A stretch of 62,351 nucleotides of DNA from Chloroflexota bacterium (GCA_011525385.1 WTGF01000017.1:1-62351); one strand, 5' to 3'; shown: positions 33,919-44,030, numbered from the stretch's first letter. The notes: generated by a model from the letters alone, not told the origin. Program-made: numbers and translations.

Positions 33919-34029
33919 CGATTCGAATCCCTCGTTTCAATTTGTCCCAGAGTATGGAGTATTTGCCGGTGGCTGTCAACATTGACAGCGAAGTTGTCGC
34001 TCCCGGGGGGATGCAGTTGTCAGCAGGCG

Positions 34030-35097
34030 CTATCCGCGCCCCCGCGCCTCGACCTGCTGCCGCATCCGCGCCATCAGGTCCACGCCCAGCTGCCGGCAGA
34101 GGTCGATCATGTCGATGGGCACCCAGTTCTCGATCAGGTAGTCGCCTTCGCGCTTCCACCAGTCGAAGTCGCGCAGGGTCAGCAGCTTGCCCGTGGCCGG
34201 GATGCCGGCGTACTCGCCGTGATGGCGCGAGAATACCGTGTCCCAGATACCGCCGCAAACATATTTGCCCTCGCCGATGCGCCCCATGGTTCGCCCGCTG
34301 CCTTCGCGGCTGAGGTTCCGGTCGCCGAAGCCATGCAACCAGGGCCGCTGATGGAAATCCTCAAACTCTTCCAGGCTGAAGCAAGCGCCAATGCCGCTGG
34401 GTCCGTACCATTTCATATCCGGGTGCCAGTACTTGTCTTGTTCCATGGCCCGCATATCGCCGCCGTCCCGGCTACGGACATAACGCCGCAAACCGCGTCC
34501 CATCGCTTGTACTAATTGGGCGCTCTTGCGTGATTCGAGCGGATCGCATTCGGTCAAGAGGATGCCGTCTTTGGCGACCGGTGCCGGCACCTTGCCGCCT
34601 TCCGCGCCAAAGGCCGGCGGCAGCACTTGATAGCCCGCCCCCCGCATCACGGCCAATATGTCCAATTGGATGTAACTCTCGGCGATTTTGCCATCGCGCA
34701 TGACGTAAAAGAGTCCAAACCAAATGTTGGTCTTTTTGCCGGTAGCGGGAATGCCCAGCCAATCATTGACGAAATTGCCGGTCAAGTAGCCGCAGCCGGA
34801 TACCCATTGCTCGCCCGCTTTCGTCGCGTAGAGTTTGGAGCCCTCATCAATGCCGCCCATGAAGATATAAGGCCTGTGCTTGAGACCGGGGAAAGCGCGC
34901 AGCAGCGGCAGCCAAAACTCCGCGATCGAAGCCTCGACGCCAACTATGCGGTCGATGGGCGCGGAGACGTTCCAATCGACATCGTCGTGAACTGCGGCGC
35001 GAACGACATCCGGCAAGTTCTCCAGGCCGACATGATTGAGTTTCTGCCAGAAGTCCCAGACGACTTCCTTGTTGATTTGATTCTGTTGATTTGACAT
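34030..35097 (-). CDS. SnoaL-like (NTF2-fold) two-domain protein
   Basis: A 355-residue protein made of two NTF2-like halves: about 1-165 and 185-345. The first half has DFWQKLNHVGLENLPDVVRA, WNVSAPIDRIVGVEASIAEF and GKIAESYIQLDILAVMRGAG; the second repeats the layout (KYWHPDMKWYGPSGIGACFS, GIPATGKLLTLRDFDWWKRE). IPATGK occurs in both halves. ATG 35097 has GAGGAAAG upstream. SnoaL-like proteins include polyketide cyclases and small-molecule isomerases. Located 33 bases after the xylonate dehydratase gene, it is probably in the same operon, perhaps acting on the same class of acid; the specific role is unknown. Confidence 0.85.
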   Translation of the reverse strand: MSNQQNQINKEVVWDFWQKLNHVGLENLPDVVRAAVHDDVDWNVSAPIDRIVGVEASIAEFWLPLLRAFPGLKHRPYIFMGGIDEGSKLYATKAGEQWVSGCGYLTGNFVNDWLGIPATGKKTNIWFGLFYVMRDGKIAESYIQLDILAVMRGAGYQVLPPAFGAEGGKVPAPVAKDGILLTECDPLESRKSAQLVQAMGRGLRRYVRSRDGGDMRAMEQDKYWHPDMKWYGPSGIGACFSLEEFEDFHQRPWLHGFGDRNLSREGSGRTMGRIGEGKYVCGGIWDTVFSRHHGEYAGIPATGKLLTLRDFDWWKREGDYLIENWVPIDMIDLCRQLGVDLMARMRQQVEARGRG

Positions 35098-35130
35098 GCT
35101 TTCCTCGATTGGACCTTTTGTCACTTTCTG

Positions 35131-37128
35131 TCACTCCAAAGAAGCTGGCGCGGCAGTTCGGTCGGCGAGGACGCCCATGCCGGCCTCTAGCGCCGCCGTA
35201 ATCTTGTCCACATCATAGACGCAGCCCGCCCAGACGCCGCCGCTGGCCGCTTGCAGCGCCGCCCACAGGCGCGTATCCGCCGGCAGATCCGGATGCGGCG
35301 CCAATGCCGGATGGGGCTCGCGCTCCTTCAGCAGTTCGGCTGCCGCATCCGCTGTTAAAGCGTCATCCCCTATACCTACCAGATTCACCGCGCCGGTCAA
35401 GCTCTCCCGGTCGATTTCGATCTCGATCAAGTCCCCATCGCGCAGCTTGCCGATGGCGCCGCCCGCCAGCGCCTCGGGACCGACATGCCCGATGCAGGCA
35501 CCAGTGGAGACGCCGGAAAAACGGGCGTCGGTTATGATCGGCACTTGCTTTCCCCAAGGGATGAACTTCAGAGCCGAGGTTAGCTGATAGGTCTCTTCCA
35601 TACCGGTTCCGGCGGGACCGGCGCCGATCAAGACCAGAACATCGCCGGGGCGGATCCGATCCGCACTTAAGCCCTTGACCGCGCGGATGGCGTCCCGCTC
35701 CGATGTAAAAACGCGCGCCGGCCCGCGATGGCGGTAGACGCCCTCCTCATCGACGACGCTCGGGTCAATGGCGGTGGCTTTGATCACCGAACCTTGGGGC
35801 GCGATGTTCCCCAGCGGAAAGACCACTGTGCTGGTCAGCCCGCGCCCCCGCGCTTGATCAGCCGACATGATCACATCCTCCGGATCGACGCCGTCGGCCC
35901 TCGCCAGGCGTTCCCGAGCCAAGCGCCGCCGGTCGCTGTCACGCCACCAATCGAGCGCCGTATCGAGCGCGTCGCCCGTGACCGTCAGCGCGTCTCCGTT
36001 CAGCAAACCCATATCGCGCAGGTGCAGCATCACTTCGGGCACGGCGCCCGCCATATAAACTTGTACGGTAGGGTGGTTGCGGGGGCCATTGGGCAAGGCG
36101 TCGACCAAGCGCGGCGTACTGCGGTTGATGCGGACCCAATCCTCGACGCTCGGCGGCTTCAAACCGGCCGCGTGCGCGATAGCCGGGATATGCAAGAGCA
36201 GATTGGTCGAGCCGCCAAATGCCGAATGCAGCAACATGGCGTTTTCCAGCGCGGCGGGACTCAGGATGTCAGACAGTGTAAGGCTTTCCGCCTTTAATCC
36301 GAGCAGCGCCAATGCAGAGCGCCGCGCGATATCGAGCCAGACCGGCTGGCCCGATGGCGCCAGGGCGCTATGCGGCAAGCACAAGCCCAGCGCTTCCGCC
36401 ACGACTTGCGCCGTGGCCGCCGTGCCCAGGAACTGACAGCCCCCACCCGAGGACCCGCAAGCCTTGCAGCCCATCTCGGCGGCGTAATCGACGTCGATCA
36501 AGCCGTGGGCGAAGCGCGCGCCGATGGTCTGCACCGTGCCCGCGTCTTCCGCGCCTTCGGCAGGCAAGGTCACGCCGCCGGGCACGATGATCCCGGGCAG
36601 ATCGCCGCAACCCGCCAGCGCGATTAAGGTCGCGGGCAAACCCTTGTCGCAGGTGGCGATGCCCATGACGCCGTCTCGCGTGGGCAAGGAGCGAATCAAG
36701 CGGCGCATGACGACCGCGGCGTCATTGCGATAGGGCAGGCTGTCCATCATGCCGCTGGTGCCCTGCGAGCGTCCGTCGCAGGGATCGGAACAATAGACGG
36801 CAAAGGGAATGGCGTTCTTGCCCCGCAGCGTCTCGGCGGCTGCGCGCGCCAGCAAGCCGATCTCCCAATGCCCGGTGTGATAGCCGAGAGCGACCGGCGC
36901 GCCGTCCTCGTCCCGCAGGCCGCCTTGCGTGCTCAAGATCACGTACTGCTCGCGATTGACCTCTTCCGGATGCCAGCCCATGGCCACATTCTGCGTCATG
37001 GCGAAGAGGTTGCCGCTGGCTTCGTCGAGCAGCATGTCGGCATCCAGCGGCAACTTGCCCTCTCTGCCTTGCCCGCGCGTGCGGGTGGTCTTCAGCAATT
37101 CCGCGCCGCCGTAGATATCAGCTTGCAT
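35131..37128 (-). CDS. yjhG: D-xylonate dehydratase, YjhG/YagF type
   Basis: IlvD/Edd-superfamily dehydratase converting D-xylonate to 2-keto-3-deoxy-D-xylonate. The 665-residue product follows the E. coli YjhG layout closely: [40 protein letters not shown] and [17 protein letters not shown] supply the iron-sulfur cluster cysteines (with [17 protein letters not shown]). [20 protein letters not shown] and [20 protein letters not shown] form the C-terminal part. ATG 37128 has AGGAG 7 bases upstream. It leads an operon of SnoaL-like, PhyH-type and membrane protein genes. With the KGSA-type dehydrogenase elsewhere in the window it supports a Weimberg-like route. Confidence 0.9.
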   Translation of the reverse strand: MQADIYGGAELLKTTRTRGQGREGKLPLDADMLLDEASGNLFAMTQNVAMGWHPEEVNREQYVILSTQGGLRDEDGAPVALGYHTGHWEIGLLARAAAETLRGKNAIPFAVYCSDPCDGRSQGTSGMMDSLPYRNDAAVVMRRLIRSLPTRDGVMGIATCDKGLPATLIALAGCGDLPGIIVPGGVTLPAEGAEDAGTVQTIGARFAHGLIDVDYAAEMGCKACGSSGGGCQFLGTAATAQVVAEALGLCLPHSALAPSGQPVWLDIARRSALALLGLKAESLTLSDILSPAALENAMLLHSAFGGSTNLLLHIPAIAHAAGLKPPSVEDWVRINRSTPRLVDALPNGPRNHPTVQVYMAGAVPEVMLHLRDMGLLNGDALTVTGDALDTALDWWRDSDRRRLARERLARADGVDPEDVIMSADQARGRGLTSTVVFPLGNIAPQGSVIKATAIDPSVVDEEGVYRHRGPARVFTSERDAIRAVKGLSADRIRPGDVLVLIGAGPAGTGMEETYQLTSALKFIPWGKQVPIITDARFSGVSTGACIGHVGPEALAGGAIGKLRDGDLIEIEIDRESLTGAVNLVGIGDDALTADAAAELLKEREPHPALAPHPDLPADTRLWAALQAASGGVWAGCVYDVDKITAALEAGMGVLADRTAAPASLE

Positions 37129-37244
37129 ATTCGCGCTCCTCCCTATCGTTTTTTTGCTCTATGCATTGTGGTTTAAAGTAAGAGGGATGACACAATCTAG
37201 TAGCTAATCTATAGGTTTCCAGCACCTGTCACAATTTGTTCTTC

Positions 37245-38240
37245 TTAACCTAATCCTCTGTATTTGTTAGCTAGGTGAATGAAATATGGGTCAGGCTGTT
37301 GTTCCGGGTTGTAAGGAAGATGGATTCTCCCTAAGTTTGCGGTGAAACTCTCAATACCTGAATCTAGCCCTAGACGATAGAGATCTTCGGCGGTTGACTG
37401 GTTTAGGCGCATCACCATGTTATCATCCAAGAATATGAGACCGTTATCAAAAGCACGATGATAGGTTGGAGACAATGCTATTCCGTTACGCACATTATCA
37501 ATGCTTTGCTCACCCGCCTTGACGGGGAGGATATGAGCTGCATCCACAAGCTTTAACTGTCGCCTAGTAACTGCGCACCTATAGTCATAAGCGTTCAAGA
37601 CTTGCTTTTTAAATGTCGACGAACGCGACCAGCGTGCAGTTTCATGAATCACCAATTGCCTTTGTCGTGGGTACGAAAGTATTACGCTCTCCTCAATACT
37701 CTGCACCTTTACAGCGCGATTGACAGTATCGAAATATGTAGAGTCCTCGCCTAAATTATGTAACTCGCTAGCGTGTTCACAGTAGAACAGCAACATATCG
37801 CTTCTGATACCTATTGCAATCTCATTGTTAGATTTTGTCTGAAATGCTAGGCCATGTTGGAGAGACTCGTTAAGTGTCGAAAGACTAACTTGTACTGATG
37901 GCGACCTACCGGTGAACACTTGATGCCGCGCTAGGTCAAACCCTGCGAATACGCGTCGATTCGGCTCGAAACCTAGCAGTATCGTATTCCCGCCCGTGTT
38001 TACGGGCAAAGGAGAGTTTACCGATGTCATTTGGATACGATACTCGTCAGGAAGGGTTTTACGTCCGCCGTGAGTTAACGTCCAGCAGTACACCCAAAGG
38101 GAGCTCTGATATCCGTTTTGCGCAACAAGATATACTCTTGGATGTGCTGGCGAGGATTGAACAAGCATACCTACTGCGCCAGCTTCATTTATGGCATCTA
38201 AGATCGCGCTGTTGATTATTTCACGAGACGTCGGTGGCAT
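37245..38240 (-). CDS. HNH restriction endonuclease (module 1)
   Basis: Presumed nuclease of a type II restriction-modification pair with the methylase that starts upstream (gap 14 bases). The C-terminal third of the 331-residue protein is an HNH domain: YDYRCAVTRRQLKLVDAAHI (His236), then ILPVKAGEQSIDNVRNGIAL and PTYHRAFDNGLIFLDDN (His261). The N-terminal ~200 residues presumably recognise DNA and match no domain I know. Base composition is more A/T-rich than the surrounding metabolic genes, which fits acquisition by transfer. The target site cannot be predicted. Confidence 0.8.
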   Translation of the reverse strand: MPPTSREIINSAILDAINEAGAVGMLVQSSPAHPRVYLVAQNGYQSSLWVYCWTLTHGGRKTLPDEYRIQMTSVNSPLPVNTGGNTILLGFEPNRRVFAGFDLARHQVFTGRSPSVQVSLSTLNESLQHGLAFQTKSNNEIAIGIRSDMLLFYCEHASELHNLGEDSTYFDTVNRAVKVQSIEESVILSYPRQRQLVIHETARWSRSSTFKKQVLNAYDYRCAVTRRQLKLVDAAHILPVKAGEQSIDNVRNGIALSPTYHRAFDNGLIFLDDNMVMRLNQSTAEDLYRLGLDSGIESFTANLGRIHLPYNPEQQPDPYFIHLANKYRGLG

Positions 38241-38254
38241 ACTTAAGGTACTAA

Positions 38255-39319
38255 TTATTTGACTTTTGCGGGGCGAGACCGCCCACCATCTTCAGGAAGT
38301 GGCGTCTGGGGATTGTCGTCCCAGAGCGCCCCGGGGCGTTGAATATTGTAAGTCTCGACTTTCGTGCCCGATAAGCGCAGTTGCCTGGGCGTTGAAGGGC
38401 CCAAAAAACGCCCCCTAGCACCGAGAAGATACTTCTCTTCAATCTCGCTGCAAACCCATCGACGTCCAAGCCTTTCTGCCACTTCACCCGTCACACAGCT
38501 ACCTGCAAAAGGATCAACTACCAGATCGTCATGGTCGGTTAGAAATCTCACAAAATACTCAGGAATTACCGCAGGAAATCGAGCTGGGTGTACCGGCAAG
38601 TCATTTTCATTACAGTAACGCAGATACTGCGAGTTACTTTCTGTGTTAGCTACTGCGATCAGGTTGGGCGGAATCGCAGCTCCGTTGTCTTTAGAGAATT
38701 TGTCACTGATGTCGTGACCGCTAGGACGTTTCTTGGCGTGATAACCTGTCTCCAGCAGATTTTCCATACTTTTACTATAAGGAGTTAGTACACGGCGATT
38801 ACTTGCTTTTGGGAATGGAGTACGAGATAGCCAGAAGATGTTATTTACAGCATCTTTTACCCTAATGCGTCTTATGTTGACCCATTCCGCAGGAGTCGGT
38901 AACTTAGATGGATTCCACCAGAAGAATTCTTGTGCCAGATGAAAATCAAACTCCTTGCAGAGAGTAAGTAAGAGTTCGTATTGGTATAGGCTTTTAGTTG
39001 GTCTACCGGCGTTCCATGCGCCTCCTATGTCAATTACCAACGAACCCTGTGGTTTCAGCACACGCGCAAATTGCCGAGCGAATGGACGAAACCAGTCCAA
39101 ATACTCGACAGCGTCAGCGTTCCCATACTCCTTCTTCCGCACTAGTCCAAATGGGGGGCTGGTTATGATCAAGTCTACGCTCTGTTCATCGAGAAGAAAT
39201 TCCATAAGATTGGCTGATTCTGCCCAATATGCTATTCCTTTCGAACTACGAATACGCACCTCTGGAGAAGCTGGTGCAGTTGAACGAGGAAGCGAAGAAA
39301 TATTTCGTTGAGATGCCAT
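38255..39319 (-). CDS. DNA methyltransferase, N4-cytosine type (module 1)
   Basis: Protects DNA from the adjacent HNH nuclease. The 354 residues carry the catalytic motif SPPF at 54-57 near the N-terminus and the AdoMet motif DPFAGS at 269-274 near the C-terminus, so it is a beta-class enzyme; SPPF favours N4-methylcytosine over N6-methyladenine. Both genes read on the minus strand with 14 bases between, in the order methylase then nuclease, so methylation would be established first. Low G+C like its partner. Recognition site unknown. Confidence 0.85.
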   Translation of the reverse strand: MASQRNISSLPRSTAPASPEVRIRSSKGIAYWAESANLMEFLLDEQSVDLIITSPPFGLVRKKEYGNADAVEYLDWFRPFARQFARVLKPQGSLVIDIGGAWNAGRPTKSLYQYELLLTLCKEFDFHLAQEFFWWNPSKLPTPAEWVNIRRIRVKDAVNNIFWLSRTPFPKASNRRVLTPYSKSMENLLETGYHAKKRPSGHDISDKFSKDNGAAIPPNLIAVANTESNSQYLRYCNENDLPVHPARFPAVIPEYFVRFLTDHDDLVVDPFAGSCVTGEVAERLGRRWVCSEIEEKYLLGARGRFLGPSTPRQLRLSGTKVETYNIQRPGALWDDNPQTPLPEDGGRSRPAKVK

Positions 39320-39405
39320 TGAGTATTCTCCCTAAATGCAATTATCACTTAAAGTATATAATCCACCAAAATAATTTGTCCACCTGCTTCAAATTAAGAG
39401 CGATT

Positions 39406-40212
39406 ATGGAACAGAAGCGATTTTCAAATCAAACCGTCATCGTCACCGGCGCCGGCGAAGGCATCGGCTATGAAGTGGCTCGGCAGTTCTGTCAAGAGGG
39501 CGCTGCCGTGCTGCTCAACGATATCTTGCCCGAGCGCGCGCAAGCAGCCGCCGAGAGCATCAGCGCGGAAACGGGCGCGCCCTGCGTGGCCGCAGCCGGT
39601 GATGTGGCGGATGTTGAATATGTTCGCGGTCTGGTCGACACTGCAGTAGAGGCATTCGGCGGATTAAGCGTCTGCGTCTGCAATGCCGGGCTGACCTCCT
39701 GGGGCGACTTTTTTGAGTATCAACCGGCCGATTTCGAGCGCGTGGTTAGTGTCAACCTGCGCGGGAGCTACTTCCTGGCGCAAGCTGCTGCCCGTCAATT
39801 CCGCCGGCAGGGCCGGGGCGGCCGCATCGTGCTCATGTCTTCGGTGACCGGGCACCGCGCCGTACCTTACCTCAGCGCTTATGGCATGACCAAAGCCGCG
39901 CTGGAAATGCTGGCGCGGAACCTGGTGCTGGAATTGAGCAGGCACGGCATCACCATCAACTGCGTGGCGCCGGGCGCGGTTCTCACGCCGCGCAACCTCG
40001 ATGACGATCCGGATTATGAAGTACGCTGGGCGAATCTGATCCCGGTCGGGCAAGCCATCCAAACTGGCGACATCGCCAATGCCGTCTTGTTCCTGGCATC
40101 GCCGGCGGCCGGTAAAATCACTGGACAGGCGATCGTCGTGGACGGCGGCTGGACCAGCACCAGCCCCATTCCCGATATGGATTACGGGAAGGATTATCAG
40201 AACCGTGAATAG
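39406..40212 (+). CDS. SDR-family oxidoreductase (sugar-dehydrogenase-like)
   Basis: Classical short-chain dehydrogenase, 268 residues from ATG 39406. It has the cofactor motif TGAGEGIG, NAG in CVCNAGLTSWG, the catalytic serine in LMSSVTGHR, and the Tyr-Lys pair in YGMTKAALE. The C-terminus IVVDGGWTSTSPIPDMDYGK is typical of gluconate- or glucose-dehydrogenase-like members. A plain ATG with little Shine-Dalgarno sequence is used. It is squeezed between two restriction modules (the methylase start of module 1 is 87 bases upstream, module 2 begins 33 bases after the stop), so it is either old neighbourhood between two insertions or came with one of them. A sugar or polyol substrate is likely. 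Confidence 0.9.
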   Translation: MEQKRFSNQTVIVTGAGEGIGYEVARQFCQEGAAVLLNDILPERAQAAAESISAETGAPCVAAAGDVADVEYVRGLVDTAVEAFGGLSVCVCNAGLTSWGDFFEYQPADFERVVSVNLRGSYFLAQAAARQFRRQGRGGRIVLMSSVTGHRAVPYLSAYGMTKAALEMLARNLVLELSRHGITINCVAPGAVLTPRNLDDDPDYEVRWANLIPVGQAIQTGDIANAVLFLASPAAGKITGQAIVVDGGWTSTSPIPDMDYGKDYQNRE

Positions 40213-40245
40213 CTAGTCGACGGATATACTTGTCAGGTGAAAATC

Positions 40246-41223
40246 ATGTCCAAAAGCAAATCACGAAAAAACAAAACGATTGAGCTAAGTGAGGGTGATG
40301 TTGTTCGATTGGAAAGCAGGCTGATATCACTTGATTGTCAACACGACGAAGAACAACTGCTCAATAGAACCATTCATGGAGACACGCTAGAGGTGATTGA
40401 TCATCTCCCGTTTCATTTCGTTGACATGCTTTTCGTCGACCCGCCTTACAATATGAATAAGGTTTTCGGCAAATCTTCTTTCAAGAGAATGGGAAGCAAC
40501 GACTACGAAAACTGGATACGGTCTTGGTTGGGTAAGCTTGTTGATAGGCTGAAGCCAAACGCATCCGTTTATGTTTGTGGTGACTGGCGCTCATCGTCAG
40601 CTCTGTACAGAGCGTTATCGGATCACTTTAAGATTCAAAACAGAATCACATGGGAGAGAGAAAAAGGGCGGGGCGCAAAAGCGAATTGGAAAAACTCATC
40701 AGAAGATATTTGGTTTGCTACAGTGGGGGATGATTACTATTTCGATGTTGAAGCGGTAAAACTCAAAAAAAAGGTAATTGCTCCGTACAGAGATGATACC
40801 GGCAAACCAAAAGATTGGTCGGAAGAAGAGAATGGAAACTTCCGACTTACGCATCCTTCCAATCTTTGGACAGACATCACTGTGCCCTTTTGGTCTATGT
40901 CTGAGAATACCGGTCATCCCACACAAAAGCCGGAAAAACTTGTCGCCAAAGCAATTCTTGCAAGTTCAAAAGAAGGTGATGTCATTTTGGACCCCTTCCT
41001 GGGTTCCGGCACGACCTCGGTAGTAGCAAAAAAACTAGGGAGGCGATTCCTAGGCATTGAAATCGACAAGTACTACGCGTGTGTGGCAGAAAAAAGACTG
41101 GAGATGGCCGAAGCTGACAAGCGAATACAGGGCTATGCAGACGGTGTTTTCTGGGAAAGAAATATCAATCCGGAATCAAACTCATTCATAAACCATATAG
41201 ATCGACAAAGGTTGCTTTTATGA
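40246..41223 (+). CDS. DNA methyltransferase, N6-adenine type (module 2)
   Basis: Modifies adenine at the site cut by the next gene product. Start ATG 40246 is preceded by CAGGTGA; GTG 40237 is the alternative. The 325 residues have DPPY at 65-68, the AdoMet motif DPFLGSGTT at 249-257 and TGHPTQKPEKL before it, the beta-class order. A basic, A/T-rich N-terminus (MSKSKSRKNKTIEL) adds to the impression of foreign origin. It overlaps the nuclease gene by ATGA, so the two are translated together. Sequence specificity is not recognised. Confidence 0.88.
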   Translation: MSKSKSRKNKTIELSEGDVVRLESRLISLDCQHDEEQLLNRTIHGDTLEVIDHLPFHFVDMLFVDPPYNMNKVFGKSSFKRMGSNDYENWIRSWLGKLVDRLKPNASVYVCGDWRSSSALYRALSDHFKIQNRITWEREKGRGAKANWKNSSEDIWFATVGDDYYFDVEAVKLKKKVIAPYRDDTGKPKDWSEEENGNFRLTHPSNLWTDITVPFWSMSENTGHPTQKPEKLVAKAILASSKEGDVILDPFLGSGTTSVVAKKLGRRFLGIEIDKYYACVAEKRLEMAEADKRIQGYADGVFWERNINPESNSFINHIDRQRLLL

Positions 41224-42377
41224 ATAAAGCTGTCTATTCGTTAATAGACTATATTCGATCACACGACGGCATCACAGACAAAGCGTCTTTGGCTAAGAGC
41301 GTTCATGAGAATTTCAAACTTACGAAAGACAGATCGGTTTACTACTCTGAGTACTTTGCCATTAGATTCAATTCTTCCCGATCCCGCAGTTTTTCCAACA
41401 CGGTTATAGCACTCTCTACTCTGCAAAAATATGACGAGTTGCCGTTCTTGGTATGTCAGGTCACGCCGTCTGAAAATCTCCTATACTTGGCGAACACCAC
41501 TTTCTTGAGCAAAGTTAGCCACTCTTCTCAGGAACTACGTGTCAACAATATCAGAGGCAGTGTGAATGGTTCAGACATCATGAAGGTGTTCAGTGGCTTA
41601 GCCAACGAACCGGAAAACTTCGAGGAGCTTTTTAATATTCACTCGGCAGTTGGTTTCCAAGAAAACTTGCCCCGGCTGGTGGAAGCTACGAATAATATTG
41701 CACCTCATGGAAGCAAGTTTGTCGTCCCCGGCATAAGTCTCAGCACAATTCTGAAAGCCCCCGACAGAGCAATCAAGTTTGTCGGATCATCGGAGTATCT
41801 GCAATTGAAATCAGAACTCGATGCACGAGTGAACCTGGTAACAGATGCAATACTGGTTGCTGGGTTTATCGAAAACGTCAACATTCGCGGCAGAATAATC
41901 GAATATATGATTGCGGGTGAAGACAACGAGCAGAGACAGCAGCTTATTGATGCTGTAGTTCAAGGCAACGGGGAGATTCCTAAGTTCAGAACTGCCAATG
42001 ATCTTGGTGACTACACGCGGATATTCAATCAATACGAAACTGCCACAGATGTCAAAACCAAAATCATGATTCTGAATTCCAATCCTAAAGCATACAACAT
42101 CGACAAACTCTTGGAATTCTTGGCAAAGGATAAAACTGTGTTCATGTTTTATTTCATCGGGATTGAACCGAACAAGATTGTAAATCAAGTTCTGATATCA
42201 ATGTTTCAAACCGAGTTACTCGAATCTACGATCGTTTTGAAACATTGGGCGGGGCGTAATTCGAGAGGAGTGACTCAATTCCAAGGGGCGGCGTTGAACA
42301 AGCTAATTCTGACTCCAGACAATGGTATTGATAGAAAGGCGAGCGGGAATTTTTTGCGGGAATTAATTGCCTTGTAA
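41220..42377 (+). CDS. Putative restriction endonuclease (module 2)
   Basis: 385 residues, called a restriction endonuclease mainly by position: it overlaps an adenine methylase by 4 bases, as type II partners often do. I do not recognise a standard nuclease domain. The N-terminus has SLIDYIRSHDGITDKASLAK followed by YYSEYFAIRFNSSRSRS, and a middle region rich in charged and Asn residues (ENVNIRGRIIEYMIAGEDNE) contains acidic and lysine residues that could form a PD-(D/E)xK-like site, but no canonical D-E-x-K spacing is clear. A/T-rich like its partner. A novel or very divergent nuclease, or another associated protein, is possible. Confidence 0.7.
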   Translation: MNKAVYSLIDYIRSHDGITDKASLAKSVHENFKLTKDRSVYYSEYFAIRFNSSRSRSFSNTVIALSTLQKYDELPFLVCQVTPSENLLYLANTTFLSKVSHSSQELRVNNIRGSVNGSDIMKVFSGLANEPENFEELFNIHSAVGFQENLPRLVEATNNIAPHGSKFVVPGISLSTILKAPDRAIKFVGSSEYLQLKSELDARVNLVTDAILVAGFIENVNIRGRIIEYMIAGEDNEQRQQLIDAVVQGNGEIPKFRTANDLGDYTRIFNQYETATDVKTKIMILNSNPKAYNIDKLLEFLAKDKTVFMFYFIGIEPNKIVNQVLISMFQTELLESTIVLKHWAGRNSRGVTQFQGAALNKLILTPDNGIDRKASGNFLRELIAL

Positions 42378-42437
42378 TCATGACATATTGACAAGACCTG
42401 AACTTAATATACTTCAAGACAAGAAACTCTGCCTTCT

Positions 42438-42821
42438 TTAGCCAGGTGCGGGGGTATCTGAGCTTGCTCTAGCAGCCGCGGCTGCTGTTGCGGCTTTGCC
42501 CCGCCGCTCGCGCAGAATATCGCCCAGGAACCAGCCCAGGCCAATCAATGCCAGGCCTGCGCCGCCGACCATCATCATATTGCGTTGTTCAGCCACTAAA
42601 CGGCGCCGCTCGAGATCCGAAGCCATCAAACCATGCGCCTGGCTCTTGCTTTCGATAGCGACTTCTCCGCCCTCTTCGTGGATCTGCGCCGCTTGATTGC
42701 TCGATAGTTGATTCGCCAGGTCGAAATAGCGCCAGCCACCCACGGCCGCCATCAGGATGCCCAATACAATCGCTGTGAAGAGCAGCCGGTCGACGATTCC
42801 AGTGAAGATTAGATTGCGCAT
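42438..42821 (-). CDS. Small two-span membrane protein
   Basis: A 127-residue protein with two hydrophobic spans: about 8-30 (VDRLLFTAIVLGILMAAVGG) and 83-103 (MMVGGAGLALIGLGWFLGDI), joined by an acidic loop of about 45 residues, and an Ala-rich C-terminus. ATG 42821 is taken as the start (ATG 42836 is 5 codons earlier). It matches no family that I can name. It points away from the methylase module and is divergent from the Gfo-type gene at 42909; nothing suggests a specific role. Confidence 0.7.
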   Translation of the reverse strand: MRNLIFTGIVDRLLFTAIVLGILMAAVGGWRYFDLANQLSSNQAAQIHEEGGEVAIESKSQAHGLMASDLERRRLVAEQRNMMMVGGAGLALIGLGWFLGDILRERRGKAATAAAAARASSDTPAPG

Positions 42822-42908
42822 TCTCTTGTCTCGCAAAGCCCTTGTTGCCGAATGGCACGCGAAAAACTACAATAGGCAGTCGATTGAATCAGGGACATTG
42901 TACGAAAG

Positions 42909-44030
42909 ATGCCTATGACAAGCAACATGGTAAATGTCGGGGTGGTCGGCACCAGTTGGTGGGCGGATGCCATGCACCTGCCCGCGCTCGACAGCCACCC
43001 CAAGGCCCGAACGCTGGCGATCTGCGGGCGCAACCGGGAAAACGCGGGCAAGATGGCCGAGACTTGGAAGATACCGAGTGTGTATACCGACTACCGGGAC
43101 ATGATCGACCATGCCGATCTCGACGCCATCGTTATTTCGACGCCCAACAATTCGCATTATCCCATCACAATGGCGGCTCTTGAGGCGGGCTTGCACGTGC
43201 TCTGTGAAAAGCCCATCGCCATGACTTATGCGGACGCGCGGGAAATGGCCGACCTGGCGCGGCGGAAGAATCTCAAAACCTTGGTGCCCTTTACCTACAG
43301 CTTCATGCCGACGGCGCGTTACCTCAAGGAGTTGATCGATAGCGGCTATCTGGGCAGGCCCTATCATCTCAACATGCGCTACTACAGCGGTTATGCCCGT
43401 GAAGGCGACTATATCTGGCGCCTCGATCGCAAGGTCGCCGGCAGCGGCGTGGTCGGCGATTTGGGATCGCATTTCATGTATTTGGCGGAATGGTTTTACG
43501 GCGAGATCAGGGCCATCACCTGCCGCCTGACCAGCATCGTCCCGCGACCGCCAGTTGATCCGCAAGGCCAGCCTTACGATCTCTTGGACGACAGTTGCCT
43601 GCTCAGCGCCGAGTTCGCCAACGGCGCCGTTGGCATGATCCACTGTACCGCCCTCTGTTACGAAGGCAGTCCCTTCGGTCAAACGCACCATATGGACTTC
43701 CACGGTTCGGAGGGCACACTCTACAGCTACACGGACTGGGACAGGATCCAGCAAGTCAAAGGCGCGCGCTCCGGCGAAGGCATGCCGCAGGAACTGCCCA
43801 TTCCCGACCATATCTGGGGGGAGGCCCGCCGCGATACCGTCCACAATACCTATCGCGATATGTTCCGCCGTGAAGATTTCATGATTCGCGGCTTTATCAA
43901 CGGCATCTTTGACGACAGTGATTTGACGCCGAATTTCCAACAGGGCGCGCGTATCCAGCGACTCATCAGCGCCGCGGTCAAGAGTCACGAGACGGGTTCG
44001 CGGGTCGAGGTCGAATCGATCACCGAATGA
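42909..44030 (+). CDS. Gfo/Idh/MocA family oxidoreductase
   Basis: NAD(P)-dependent sugar or inositol dehydrogenase-like enzyme, 373 residues. N-terminal Rossmann motif VGVVGTSWWADAM at about 9-21 and the canonical EKP in VLCEKPIAMTYADAREMADL, in contrast to the atypical paralogue at 14530. The C-terminal substrate domain has GGDLGSH-like GVVGDLGSHFMYLAEWFYGE. It begins the plus-strand set that continues with FAH-family and enolase-superfamily enzymes and then the sugar importer, after a 162-base gap. A candidate for the initial oxidation of the imported sugar. Confidence 0.9.
   Translation: MPMTSNMVNVGVVGTSWWADAMHLPALDSHPKARTLAICGRNRENAGKMAETWKIPSVYTDYRDMIDHADLDAIVISTPNNSHYPITMAALEAGLHVLCEKPIAMTYADAREMADLARRKNLKTLVPFTYSFMPTARYLKELIDSGYLGRPYHLNMRYYSGYAREGDYIWRLDRKVAGSGVVGDLGSHFMYLAEWFYGEIRAITCRLTSIVPRPPVDPQGQPYDLLDDSCLLSAEFANGAVGMIHCTALCYEGSPFGQTHHMDFHGSEGTLYSYTDWDRIQQVKGARSGEGMPQELPIPDHIWGEARRDTVHNTYRDMFRREDFMIRGFINGIFDDSDLTPNFQQGARIQRLISAAVKSHETGSRVEVESITE

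Noticed and set aside
33920..33940. A tRNA T-loop-like GATTCGAATCC before the phytanoyl-CoA dioxygenase gene
   Set aside because: No acceptor stem, anticodon arm or CCA-proximal pairing could be found around it.
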